DNA from: Microvirga sp. KLBC 81 | GTDB lineage: Bacteria; Pseudomonadota; Alphaproteobacteria; Rhizobiales; Beijerinckiaceae | DNA: 64,000 nt | Assembly (NCBI RefSeq): GCF_003075415.1 | Contig: NZ_QDAH01000011.1 | Coordinates: forward strand, 1 to 64,000 | Direction of reading: 5' to 3' | Shown: positions 48,408 to 56,931 of the stretch, piece after piece | Layout: each line of letters starts with the position of its first letter | Numbering within the stretch: the first letter of the stretch is position 1 | Made by a program: the position numbers and the translations under genes | Notes under the pieces: model-generated | What the model saw: only the letters and a program-made list of their open reading frames with translations | Databases searched by the model: none | Told to the model about the DNA's origin: nothing

Positions 48408-49757
48408 ATGTATTTATTTAGTCTGGAACATAAAAGAGAGATAATAAATACTTATCTGAAGAACGACTATGTCATTATTGTTATTCTATGTGCGCTGGCA
48501 TTACTGGTCGTAAGCACGACCGTAATCGAGAATGAGACGAGTGATCCTCGAGGAACAACCCTTGTTGCCGAGTCAATCTTGCAAAAGGGAACCATCAAAC
48601 TCGATCACTACAAGAAAGACGTCCGAAAAATACTGAGCTATCGGCTCGTTCGCAAGAACAAGCACTTCTACTATGTTTTCCCTTTAGGTGCCTCGATCGC
48701 CAGCATACCCTTTGTGGCCGTGGCCAATCTGCTCGGCATGGAGATGACGCGCTACGATCATCAGGTGCAGAAGGTGATGACGGCCGTCGTCGCGATGCTG
48801 ATGATTGCGATGCTGTACCGGCTGGCGCGGCAGTTCCTGGAGCCCGGCAACGCCGCGCTGGCCGCCGGCCTGTTCTGGTTCGGCACCTCGTTGGCCTCCA
48901 CCGGCGCCACCGCCCTCTGGTCGCACAATCTCGCCACCCTGTTCGGGCTGATCGCCCTCGATCTGGCCATCCGCGACAGCAAAGCCGAGCACAGCCGCTC
49001 CTGGGCCCGGATCGGCCTGTGCCTGTTCCTGGCCTATTTCTGCCGCCCCACCCTGTCCCTGCTCAGCCCGTTCCTGCTGCTGTTCCTGTTCGCCCGCCAC
49101 CGGCTCGCCGCCGTCAAGGCCGGCCTGGTGCTGGCGGCGCTGCTGGGCGGCTTCGTGGCCTTCAGCCAGCACGAGTTCGGCCAGGTGCTGCCGAGCTATT
49201 ACCTGCCCAGCCGCGTGAGCGGCGCCTCGGATGTCACCACCGCCCTGTACGGCAACCTGTTCAGCCCGGCGCGGGGATTGCTGGTGTTCTCGCCCTTCCT
49301 CGTCGCGGTGTGGCTGTGCGCCCGGCGCGCGCCTGAGACGTTCCGGCTCAATCCCCTGTGGTGGGGCCTCGGCCTCGCCTGGCCGGTGCTGCATCTGATC
49401 GTGATCTCGCGCTTCCCGCATTGGTGGGCGGGCTGGTCCTATGGTCCGCGCCTCCTGATGGATGTGCTGCCGGGCCTGTTCCTGCTCACCCTGCGCGCCT
49501 GGCCGACGGCCCTCGACACGCGGCGCCTGCGGATCGCGGCGGCGGTGCTCGCCGTGACGGCGGTGTTCTCGGTCTTCGTGCACACCTGTCAAGGGCTGTA
49601 CAACGGATACTCGCTTCTCTGGAACGCCGAGCCGCCGATCGACCAGAACCCGCAAAATCTGTTCGACTGGAAGTACCCCCAGTTCCTGCACACCAGGACC
49701 CGGCACCAGGAGCGCGTGCGGGAATACGGCCCGAAGCCCGAACCTCCTGTCAATTGA
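48408..49757 (+). CDS. GT-C-like polytopic membrane protein, copy 2
   Basis: 449 residues from the ATG at 48408; a GTG at 48393 is possible because GAGG precedes it closely. The N-terminal ~128 residues are about half identical to copy 1: SDPRGTTLVAESIL, GTIKLDHY and YYVFPLGASIASIPF are conserved, while the rest differs. Codons there are strikingly A/T-rich. From base 48792 it matches copy 1 to the last ~7 codons. Same inferred function as copy 1, with a possible difference in the first extracytoplasmic loop. Confidence 0.78.
   Translation: MYLFSLEHKREIINTYLKNDYVIIVILCALALLVVSTTVIENETSDPRGTTLVAESILQKGTIKLDHYKKDVRKILSYRLVRKNKHFYYVFPLGASIASIPFVAVANLLGMEMTRYDHQVQKVMTAVVAMLMIAMLYRLARQFLEPGNAALAAGLFWFGTSLASTGATALWSHNLATLFGLIALDLAIRDSKAEHSRSWARIGLCLFLAYFCRPTLSLLSPFLLLFLFARHRLAAVKAGLVLAALLGGFVAFSQHEFGQVLPSYYLPSRVSGASDVTTALYGNLFSPARGLLVFSPFLVAVWLCARRAPETFRLNPLWWGLGLAWPVLHLIVISRFPHWWAGWSYGPRLLMDVLPGLFLLTLRAWPTALDTRRLRIAAAVLAVTAVFSVFVHTCQGLYNGYSLLWNAEPPIDQNPQNLFDWKYPQFLHTRTRHQERVREYGPKPEPPVN
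48792..49736 (+). repeat. 945-bp direct repeat, copy 2
   Basis: Counterpart of 46095-47039, same length and, as far as I can read, same sequence. The match stops abruptly on both sides, inside the coding region at the 5' end and seven codons before the stop at the 3' end. Confidence 0.93.
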
Positions 49758-49759
49758 GA

Positions 49760-49799
49760 GGATGCAAGAGGGCCGGACTTGTCCGGCCCTCTTGCATCC
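49760..49799 (+). terminator. Long hairpin terminator after GT-C copy 2
   Basis: Perfect 18-bp stem: GGATGCAAGAGGGCCGGA, loop CTTG, then its complement. Very stable; no long T-tract, so termination could be partly factor-dependent. Confidence 0.75.
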
Positions 49800-49909
49800 A
49801 GGAAAGCGTTACGGTTCACCCCATCGGGATCACCGGCCGAAGCTGGCGATCCCAGCGAATGCAGCCCCGTTTCCATAAGATTAACCAAATTGCCTGCAAG
49901 GTCGCGGGC

Positions 49910-51100
49910 ATGAAACGCATCCTTGTTCCCGCACTCCTCGGCATCCTCTCGCTGACTGCCGCTCCTTCGGCCTCCGCCCAGGCCGATTTCCGCTCGTGCC
50001 TGTCCTCCTTGCGCGGCCAAGCCGCCGCCAAGGGCATTTCGGGCCAAGCCTTCGACATCGCCACCAGCGGCGTCGAGCCGGACCTGACGATCCTCGACCT
50101 CATGAAGAACCAGCCGGAGTTCAAGACCCCGATCTGGGATTATCTCGCGGCGCTGGTGGATGACGAGCGCGTGCAGGACGGCAAGGCCGCCATGCGCCAA
50201 TGGGGGCAGGCCCTTGCATCCGCCGAGGCACGCTTCGGCGTCGACCGCTATGCGATTGCCGGCGTGTGGGGCGTGGAATCCAATTTCGGCAAGGATATCG
50301 GCGGGCGGCCTCTCGTGCAGTCGCTCTCGACGCTTGTCTGCTACGCGCCACGCCGCAACGACTATTTCAAGGGCGAGCTGATGGCGACGCTCAAGATCGT
50401 GCAGGACGGGGACATCAACCCGGCAGCCTTGCGCGGCTCCTGGGCCGGCGCTTTCGGTCACACGCAGTTCATGCCCTCGACCTTCCAGCGTCTTGCCGTC
50501 GATGGCGACGGCGACGGGCGTCGCGACATCATGGCCTCCGTGCCCGATGCGGTGCACTCGACGGCCAACTTCCTCAAGAAGGCGGGCTGGGTGAACGGCC
50601 TGCCCTGGGGCTACGAGGTGCGCCTGCCGCAGAACTTCAACGCGAGCCTGGCCGGTCGCAAGAACAAGCGGCCCGTATCGTCCTGGGCCGCCATGGGCGT
50701 GACCCGCATGGATGGCAAGCCGGTGCAGGGCAACTACCAGGCCGGCATCATCATTCCGGCCGGCGTGAACGGCCCGGCCTTCCTCGTCACCAAGAACTTC
50801 GACGCGGTCTATTCCTACAACGCCGCCGAGTCCTACGGCCTCGCCATCGCGCTGCTCGGCGACCGCCTGAAAGGTCTGCCCGGTATCCGTACCGCATGGC
50901 CCACGGACGATCCTCCGCTCTCCCGCGCCCAGCGTCGCGAGCTGCAGCAGCTTCTCACCGCACGCGGCTACGATGTCGGCGAGCCGGACGGCAAGATCGG
51001 CGCCAAGACCCGCGAGGCCATCAAGGACGTGGAGCGCCGCATCGGACTCGAACCGCGCGGCCGCCCCGGCGGCAAGGTGCTCGAAGCGCTGCGGGGGTAA
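49910..51100 (+). CDS. Lytic murein transglycosylase (MltB type) with peptidoglycan-binding domain
   Basis: 396 residues from the ATG at 49910. Signal peptide to SASA-Q. Catalytic Glu in AGVWGVESNFGKD, then AFGHTQFMPSTFQR and DGDGRRDI of the MltB/SLT fold. C-terminal PG_binding_1 domain (QLLTARGYDVGEPDGKIGAKT). Cleaves glycan strands to 1,6-anhydro ends in the periplasm. Confidence 0.95.
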   Translation: MKRILVPALLGILSLTAAPSASAQADFRSCLSSLRGQAAAKGISGQAFDIATSGVEPDLTILDLMKNQPEFKTPIWDYLAALVDDERVQDGKAAMRQWGQALASAEARFGVDRYAIAGVWGVESNFGKDIGGRPLVQSLSTLVCYAPRRNDYFKGELMATLKIVQDGDINPAALRGSWAGAFGHTQFMPSTFQRLAVDGDGDGRRDIMASVPDAVHSTANFLKKAGWVNGLPWGYEVRLPQNFNASLAGRKNKRPVSSWAAMGVTRMDGKPVQGNYQAGIIIPAGVNGPAFLVTKNFDAVYSYNAAESYGLAIALLGDRLKGLPGIRTAWPTDDPPLSRAQRRELQQLLTARGYDVGEPDGKIGAKTREAIKDVERRIGLEPRGRPGGKVLEALRG

Positions 51101-51106
51101 ACGGCT

Positions 51107-51730
51107 GTGTCCTGGAGCGTCCTGCTTCTCTTCGTGCCCGCGTGCTTCGCGCTCAACATGGCGTTCGGGCCCAACAACCTGCTCTCCCTGACATATGGAT
51201 TGCACGACGGGGTCCGCACCGCCGTGATGGCCTCGGCGGGCCGCCTTGTGGCCTTCGCCTTCATGATCGCGCTGACGGCGCTTGGCGTCGGAGCCGTGCT
51301 GGCAGCCTCCGAGACGGCGTTCACGATCCTGAAATGGGCGGGTGCGGCTTATCTGATCTGGCTCGGTATCAGGATCCTAAGAGGCGCCGCCGCTATCGAT
51401 ACGTCCCTGACATCCGGCAACCGGCGGCCCCTGAAGGTGCTGGCGCTGCAGGAGTTCTGGACCGCGATCGGCAATCCCAAAGCGATCCTGATCTTCACGG
51501 CCTTTCTGCCGCAATTCATCGACCCCGGCGCTTACTGGCTCAGCTTCGCCATCGTGGGTGCTGTGTTCCTCGCGCTCGAGGTGATTGCCGTCTTTCTCTA
51601 TGCGGTGCTCGGCCATCGTCTCAACCGCCTGTCGCGCAACCGGAATGTATTTGGCTGGTTGAACAGGCTGTCCGGCACCACGATGATCGGTTTCGGAGTC
51701 GCTCTCTTGCTCACGAGGCGGCCCGCTTAG
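51107..51730 (+). CDS. LysE-family (RhtB-type) exporter
   Basis: 207 residues from a GTG at 51107, six transmembrane helices. FALNMAFGPNNLLSLTYGLHDG and AGAAYLIWLGIRILRG are RhtB/LysE signatures; FWTAIGNPKAILIFTAFLPQF is the central motif. Substrate unknown, likely an amino acid. Six bases after the transglycosylase gene. Distinct from the ArgO-like gene at 9959. Confidence 0.93.
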   Translation: MSWSVLLLFVPACFALNMAFGPNNLLSLTYGLHDGVRTAVMASAGRLVAFAFMIALTALGVGAVLAASETAFTILKWAGAAYLIWLGIRILRGAAAIDTSLTSGNRRPLKVLALQEFWTAIGNPKAILIFTAFLPQFIDPGAYWLSFAIVGAVFLALEVIAVFLYAVLGHRLNRLSRNRNVFGWLNRLSGTTMIGFGVALLLTRRPA

Positions 51731-51798
51731 ATAATAAGCTCTCACAGCCGCCCATCGGCTAGCTTGCGGTAGAGCAATGTTGGGAGTTTAGTGCGCGC

Positions 51799-52539
51799 AT
51801 GCTCATTGCGCTCCTGACTGACATTCACGGCAATCGCGAGGCTTTCTCGGCCTGCCTGGCGCATGCGCGCTCGCTCCCCGTCGATCGGTTCATTCTCCTC
51901 GGCGATTACGTCGGCTATGGCGCCGATCCGGCCTGGGTCGTCGATACCGTCAGGACGCTCGTGGACGAGGGCGCCATCGCGCTCCTCGGCAATCACGACG
52001 CCGCTATCGATGGGTCCGACGAGGACATGAACATCCTTGCCCGGGAATCGATCCGCTGGACCCGAGGTCAGCTCGGCATGGAGCAGCGTGCCTTCCTGGC
52101 CGATCTCCCTCTGATCCACGAGGAGGGAAATGTTCTCTACGTCCATGCCAATGGCTATGCGCCGCGGAGCTGGCACTACATTACCGACACGCTGGAGGCG
52201 GCACGGCATTTCAGCCGGGTCGAGGCCCACATCACCTTCTGCGGGCACGTGCATGTGCCGATGCTCTATCACATGAGCACCACGGCGAAGGTGGGCTCCT
52301 TCTCGCCCGTTTCGGACAACGAGATTCCCCTGCTTGCCACGCGCTCATGGCTCGCGGTCATCGGCGCCGTGGGCCAGCCGCGCGATGGAGTACCGGCGGC
52401 GAACTATGCCGTGTTCGACGTAGGCCGCCAGAGCCTGCGTTATTTCCGCGTGCCGTACGATAACGGCACGGCGGCGCAGAAGGTACGGGAGGCCGGCCTG
52501 CCCGAAAGGCTTGCCCAGCGCCTTGAGGAAGGTCGCTGA
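51799..52539 (+). CDS. Metallophosphoesterase family protein
   Basis: 246 residues. All calcineurin-like metal motifs are present: LLTDIHGNREAF, GDYVGYGADP, LGNHDAA, HANG and CGHVHVPM. Resembles diadenosine tetraphosphatase/PrpE-type or YfcE-like enzymes; substrate unknown. It ends two bases before the Ser/Thr kinase gene, so kinase and phosphoesterase are co-transcribed. Confidence 0.9.
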   Translation: MLIALLTDIHGNREAFSACLAHARSLPVDRFILLGDYVGYGADPAWVVDTVRTLVDEGAIALLGNHDAAIDGSDEDMNILARESIRWTRGQLGMEQRAFLADLPLIHEEGNVLYVHANGYAPRSWHYITDTLEAARHFSRVEAHITFCGHVHVPMLYHMSTTAKVGSFSPVSDNEIPLLATRSWLAVIGAVGQPRDGVPAANYAVFDVGRQSLRYFRVPYDNGTAAQKVREAGLPERLAQRLEEGR

Positions 52540-52541
52540 GC

Positions 52542-54056
52542 ATGCGGCTTCGCCTCGAGCCCGGCATGGAGATCGACGGGTTCACGCTTCACGAGCATTT
52601 GAGCACCGGGGGCATGGCCCAGATCTGGTCGGTGGAGCGAGAGGGCGATCCGACGCCGCTCGCGCATGGTGCGGAACCGGAGGTCCGCGTCAGCGATGCG
52701 CCTCTTGAAAAAGGGAGCATCGGATCGGACCCGAAAGTGGAATCCACTTTCGGGTCCGATGCTCTCGTGATGAAATTCCCGATGCTCATCGACAGCGACG
52801 ATCCGATCCCGATCGTCTGCTTCGAGACCGAGCAGATGATCATGCCGCGCTTGAGCGGCCGGCACGTGCCCCGCTTCGTCGCCGCAGGCCCGCTCGACCC
52901 GCAGGCCTATATCGTCATGGAGCGCATTCCCGGTCACTCGCTCAAAGCGCGCCTCGCGGATATGCCGCTGCCCTGGCGCGAGGTGGTGGAGATCGGCGCG
53001 AAAGTGGCGCGCGCTCTGCACGATCTGCATCTCCAGCATGTCATCCATCTCGACGTGAAGCCGAGCAACATCATGTTCCGCGAAACCGGCGAGGCCGTGC
53101 TCATCGATTTTGGCTTCGCGCGGCACGAGCAATTGCCCGATCTCCTAGCGGAAGAGTTTCGCGAGCCCTTCGGCACCACGCCCTACATGGCGCCCGAGCA
53201 GGTGCTGGAGGACCGTGCCGATCCGCGCAGCGATCTCTTCGCGCTTGGCGTGATGCTCTATTTCTTCGTCACCGGCGAGCGCCCCTTCGGCACGCCGAAA
53301 GGAGGCCAGATCCGCCGCCGCCTGTGGCGCGATCCGGTGCCGCCGCGCGCGAGGAACCCCGATTGTCCGCCCTGGCTCCAGGAGATCATCCTGCGCTGCC
53401 TGGAGGTTGATCCGAACGATCGCTATGCCACGGCAGCGCAGCTCGCGCTCGATCTCGAAAACCCGGATCAGGTGACGCTCACCGAGCGGGCGGAGCGGCT
53501 CGAGCGCGACAGCGGCATGAAGACGTTTCGCCGCTGGCTCAAAGCCCGCAAGGCGAAAACCTTGGAGGTGCCCAATATCGTCGGCCAGCTCTCGCGGGCG
53601 CCGATCATCCTCGTCGCCATCGATCTCTCAGCCGGCAACGAGGATCTGGTGGAGGCGCAGCGCAATTTGATCGGACGCATCATCTCCATGGAGAAGCAGG
53701 CGCGCGTCGCCTGTGTGAACGTTCTCAAACTCTCCCGCATCGCCGTCGATGTGCTGGAGGACGAGGAGGGGCGCAGCCTCCATGTCCAGCGCCTCGTCCA
53801 GCTCAAGCACTGGGGCGCGGCCCTCGACATCCCGAAGGAGCGGATCACCTACAGCGTGCTGGAGGCGACCGACCCGGCCACCGCCCTCATCGATTACGCG
53901 CGCCACAACAACGTGGATCACATCGTCCTCGGCGCGCGGGCCTCCTCGGCGCTCCGGCGCTATCTCGGCAGCGTCTCGTCGCAAGTCGTTGCGGAGGCTT
54001 CCTGTTCGGTCACCGTGGTCCGTACGCCCAGGGACCGGCGGCAGGCGGAAGGGTAA
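52542..54056 (+). CDS. Ser/Thr protein kinase fused to a UspA domain
   Basis: 504 residues. Kinase domain: Gly loop LSTGGMAQIW (residues 20-29), Lys78 in LVMKFP, HLDVKPSN (Asp171), DFG at 189-191, and MAPEQ. All catalytic positions are present (the HRD Arg is Leu, so an RD-type activation switch is missing). A coiled linker follows, then a UspA-like nucleotide-binding domain (~350-500) with IVLGARASSALRRYLGSVS. Residues 42-74, between the Gly loop and Lys78, are encoded by a dispersed palindromic repeat. Likely a stress-linked signalling kinase; targets unknown. Confidence 0.9.
   Translation: MRLRLEPGMEIDGFTLHEHLSTGGMAQIWSVEREGDPTPLAHGAEPEVRVSDAPLEKGSIGSDPKVESTFGSDALVMKFPMLIDSDDPIPIVCFETEQMIMPRLSGRHVPRFVAAGPLDPQAYIVMERIPGHSLKARLADMPLPWREVVEIGAKVARALHDLHLQHVIHLDVKPSNIMFRETGEAVLIDFGFARHEQLPDLLAEEFREPFGTTPYMAPEQVLEDRADPRSDLFALGVMLYFFVTGERPFGTPKGGQIRRRLWRDPVPPRARNPDCPPWLQEIILRCLEVDPNDRYATAAQLALDLENPDQVTLTERAERLERDSGMKTFRRWLKARKAKTLEVPNIVGQLSRAPIILVAIDLSAGNEDLVEAQRNLIGRIISMEKQARVACVNVLKLSRIAVDVLEDEEGRSLHVQRLVQLKHWGAALDIPKERITYSVLEATDPATALIDYARHNNVDHIVLGARASSALRRYLGSVSSQVVAEASCSVTVVRTPRDRRQAEG
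52665..52763 (+). repeat. Family A palindromic repeat inside the kinase coding sequence
   Basis: A 99-bp in-frame insert. GCGGAACCGGAGGTCCGCGT followed by CAG (52671-52693) is the reverse complement of bases in the 25923-26060 copy, and AAAGTGGAATCCACTTT is its hairpin core, then CGGGTCCGATGCTCT. Removing it would join Ala41 to Leu75, giving a normal kinase beta2-beta3 turn. Confidence 0.85.
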
Positions 54057-54171
54057 AACCCTTCCCTTTTCGGCCCTTCACCTAACGACGAAGGCGGGAA
54101 GCGCTTGCCAAGCGGCCCATTCGGCTTTTTAAGAACGAGCACTCATTTTCGCACAACAAGGGATCCATCCC

Positions 54172-55278
54172 ATGGCAACGCACAAGCTTCTCCTTCTCCC
54201 CGGCGACGGCATCGGCCCCGAGGTCATGCGCGAGGTCGAGAAGATCGTGGGCTGGTTCCGCAAGCGCGGTGTCGGCTTCGAAACCGAGACGGACCTCGTC
54301 GGCGGCTCGGCCTATGATGCGCATGGCAAAGCCATCTCCGAGGAGGCCATGGGCCGCGCTCAAGCTGCCGATGCGGTGCTCTTCGGCGCGGTCGGCGGCC
54401 CCAAGTGGGAGAACGTGCCTTATGCGGTGCGCCCCGAGGCCGGCCTGCTGCGCCTGCGCAAGGATCTCGGCCTCTTCGCCAACCTGCGTCCGGCCATCTG
54501 CTATCCCGCCCTGGCCGATGCCTCGTCGCTCAAGCGCGAGGTGGTGGAAGGCCTCGACATCATGATCGTGCGCGAGCTCACGGGTGGCGTCTATTTCGGC
54601 GAGCCGAAGGAGATCGTGACGCTCGAGGACGGCTCCCAGCGCGCCGTCGACACGCAGGTCTATACCACCCACGAGGTGGAGCGTATCGCTCGCGTCGCCT
54701 TCGATCTCGCCAAGAAGCGCCGCAACAAGGTCTCCTCGGCTGAGAAGTTCAACGTCATGAAGACCGGCGTGTTCTGGCGTCAGACCGTCACGCGCATCCA
54801 CAAGGCGGAGTTCCCGGAGGTCGAGCTCGAGCATGTGCTCGCCGATAACTGCGCCATGCAGCTCGTGCGCTGGCCCAAGCAGTTCGACGTGATCGTCACC
54901 GACAACCTCTTCGGCGACATTCTCTCCGACATCGCCGCCATGCTCACCGGCTCGCTCGGCATGCTGCCTTCCGCTTCGCTCGGCGCGGAAGACCCGAAAA
55001 CGGCTAAGCGCAAGGCGCTCTACGAGCCGGTGCACGGCTCGGCTCCCGACATCGCCGGCAAGGGCCTTGCCAACCCGATCGCCATGATCGGCTCCTTCGG
55101 CATGGCCTTGCGCTATTCCTTCGGCCTCATCGAGGAGGCGGATCGTCTGGAGAAGGCTATCGCCAACGTGCTCGCTTCCGGCGTTCGCACGAAGGATATC
55201 GCGGCTCCCGGCACGAATGCGGTCGGTACGCAGGATGTGGGCGATGCCATCGTGAAGGAGCTGGAGGCTCTCTCCTGA
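54172..55278 (+). CDS. leuB: 3-isopropylmalate dehydrogenase
   Basis: 368 residues. [12 protein letters not shown] at the N-terminus, [13 protein letters not shown] in the active site, [20 protein letters not shown] and [15 protein letters not shown] at the C-terminal part. NAD-dependent third step of leucine synthesis after LeuCD. Own terminator downstream. Confidence 0.98.
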   Translation: MATHKLLLLPGDGIGPEVMREVEKIVGWFRKRGVGFETETDLVGGSAYDAHGKAISEEAMGRAQAADAVLFGAVGGPKWENVPYAVRPEAGLLRLRKDLGLFANLRPAICYPALADASSLKREVVEGLDIMIVRELTGGVYFGEPKEIVTLEDGSQRAVDTQVYTTHEVERIARVAFDLAKKRRNKVSSAEKFNVMKTGVFWRQTVTRIHKAEFPEVELEHVLADNCAMQLVRWPKQFDVIVTDNLFGDILSDIAAMLTGSLGMLPSASLGAEDPKTAKRKALYEPVHGSAPDIAGKGLANPIAMIGSFGMALRYSFGLIEEADRLEKAIANVLASGVRTKDIAAPGTNAVGTQDVGDAIVKELEALS

Positions 55279-55306
55279 AAGCTCCCGCGCGAAGCGTCAG
55301 GAACAG

Positions 55307-55334
55307 GAAAGCCCCGGTTCATGCCGGGGCTTTC
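55307..55334. terminator. Terminator between leuB and a small secreted protein gene
   Basis: GAAAGCCCCGG-TTCATG-CCGGGGCTTTC, perfect 11-bp stem between convergent genes. Confidence 0.88.
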
Positions 55335-55340
55335 TGCTTG

Positions 55341-55676
55341 TCAGCGGATCGAGCCCGTGGCTTCGACATCCGGAACACCGAAAGTCGGGAAGGGGTTGCG
55401 GGCACCCACGAACGGCCCGCCGATCGGGTCGGGCAACACGCCTTCGCCGAAGCGGTCGCGCTGATGGCCCCAGGGCGGGTTCGTCATGTAGGAAAGCTGG
55501 CCCTGCGTGGCGTAGCGATTGAGCGAGCCCACCGGAGCTGTGCGCCCGGGATCGAGGAAGCTGCGGGGTTGAACGCGGAAGACGAGAGGACGATCCTGTG
55601 CCTGCGCATCGGCCGCGACCGAGAAGGCCGCAAGCGACGCAAGCGAAGCCAAACCGATAATTGTGAGGCGGCGCAT
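55341..55676 (-). CDS. Secreted protein of unknown function
   Basis: 111 residues from the ATG at 55676 (GGAG nine bases upstream). Signal peptide ending near AADAQA-Q, then an extended Pro/Gly/Phe-rich mature protein (PPWGHQRDRFGEGVLPDPIG). No cysteines, no clear domain. I do not recognise it. Confidence 0.75.
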   Translation of the reverse strand: MRRLTIIGLASLASLAAFSVAADAQAQDRPLVFRVQPRSFLDPGRTAPVGSLNRYATQGQLSYMTNPPWGHQRDRFGEGVLPDPIGGPFVGARNPFPTFGVPDVEATGSIR

Positions 55677-55815
55677 TTTGCAAATCTCCAGGCTCGGCAC
55701 CAGCGGTTCCTCGCTGAGCCGTCGTGACAAGTTCAAAGGCTGTCAGAACAAGGCGACCTGCCTAAATTGGTTCCTTTGAATAGCGAAGTTCACCAAAGGG
55801 TGAGGGCGAATCGCC

Positions 55816-56931
55816 ATGCAGGATCGGATGAGCGCGCTTGACCTGTCCGGGAAGGATCGCCTCACCGTATTAAGTGAAGCACCTCTTGTGGCCGAGACGC
55901 CGGAGTCGCTTCTCGATGATGACACGACGCCGATTGCGCGGTTCTTCATCCGCAACAATGGCCTTTTGCCCGAAAGGGTCGAGGATCCGGAGGCGTGGCG
56001 CTTCACCATCGATGGAGAAGTCGAACACCCGCTTGATCTGAGTGTGGCCGAACTGAAGAGCCGCTTCCCGGCCAAAACCTTTCGTATGGTGCTCGAATGC
56101 GGCGGCAATGGGCGTTCCTTCTTCGAGCCGAAGGCGGAAGGCAATGCCTGGACCAACGGCGGTGCCGGTTGCGCGGAATGGACGGGCGTTTCGTTGCGCG
56201 ATGTCCTGCAGGCGGCCGGTCTGAAGAACACGGCACTCTTCACCGGTCATTTCGGGGCTGATCCGGACAAGACCGGAAGCGTGGAGCGGCAGGCCATGTC
56301 CCGTGGCGTGCCGATCACGAAAGCATTGGAGGAGCATACCTTGCTCGCCTGGACCATGAACGGCGAACCCCTGCCGTTCATCCACGGCGGGCCTTTGCGT
56401 CTCATCGTGCCGGGCTGGCCTGGCTCGTTGAGCCAGAAATGGCTGAAACGAATCTGGATCCGCGACCGGGAGCATGACGGTCCAGGCATGACGTCCTACC
56501 GCGTCCCGGTCCACCCGCTTCCGCCGGGCTCTGACGGGACGCATGGAGAGACCCGGATCCTGGAATCGATGCCGGTGCGCAGCATCATCACGGCACCGGC
56601 CCATGGTTCAAGCCATGAGGCCGGCACGCGAACCATCATGGTGCGCGGTGCTGCCTGGGCGGGTGATGATGCGGTGACCCGCGTGGATTGCTCCATCGAT
56701 GGCGGCGCCACCTGGGTGTCTGCGCAGATGACGCCGCCGCGTAACCGCTATGATTGGGTGCGCTGGACCGCGACCGTCGAACTCCCCGGCGACGGCTATT
56801 ACGAGATTTTTGCCCGAGCCACCGACTCACAGGGGCGGGCTCAGCCGTTCCGGGCCGTCAACTGGAACCCGAATGGCTATGGCTGCAATGTCGTGCACCG
56901 GGTGGCGTTCATGGTCGGTGAGGTGGTCTGA
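55816..56931 (+). CDS. Sulfite oxidase-type molybdopterin enzyme
   Basis: 371 residues. Molybdopterin domain with the Mo-ligand Cys in VLECGGNGRSFF, GGPLRLIVPGWPGSLSQKW, and a C-terminal Mo-co dimerisation domain (VDCSIDGGATW). Typical of the SUOX/plant-like branch. No signal peptide is seen, so it may be cytoplasmic, unlike many bacterial sulfite dehydrogenases. No heme partner nearby. A TSUP permease is encoded at 29.3 kb but not linked. Confidence 0.92.
   Translation: MQDRMSALDLSGKDRLTVLSEAPLVAETPESLLDDDTTPIARFFIRNNGLLPERVEDPEAWRFTIDGEVEHPLDLSVAELKSRFPAKTFRMVLECGGNGRSFFEPKAEGNAWTNGGAGCAEWTGVSLRDVLQAAGLKNTALFTGHFGADPDKTGSVERQAMSRGVPITKALEEHTLLAWTMNGEPLPFIHGGPLRLIVPGWPGSLSQKWLKRIWIRDREHDGPGMTSYRVPVHPLPPGSDGTHGETRILESMPVRSIITAPAHGSSHEAGTRTIMVRGAAWAGDDAVTRVDCSIDGGATWVSAQMTPPRNRYDWVRWTATVELPGDGYYEIFARATDSQGRAQPFRAVNWNPNGYGCNVVHRVAFMVGEVV

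Noticed and set aside
43022..49757. Treating the three GT-C-like genes as one tandem family
   Set aside because: The 43022 gene lacks the DNA identity and the SDPRG-type loop of the other two; only topology is shared.
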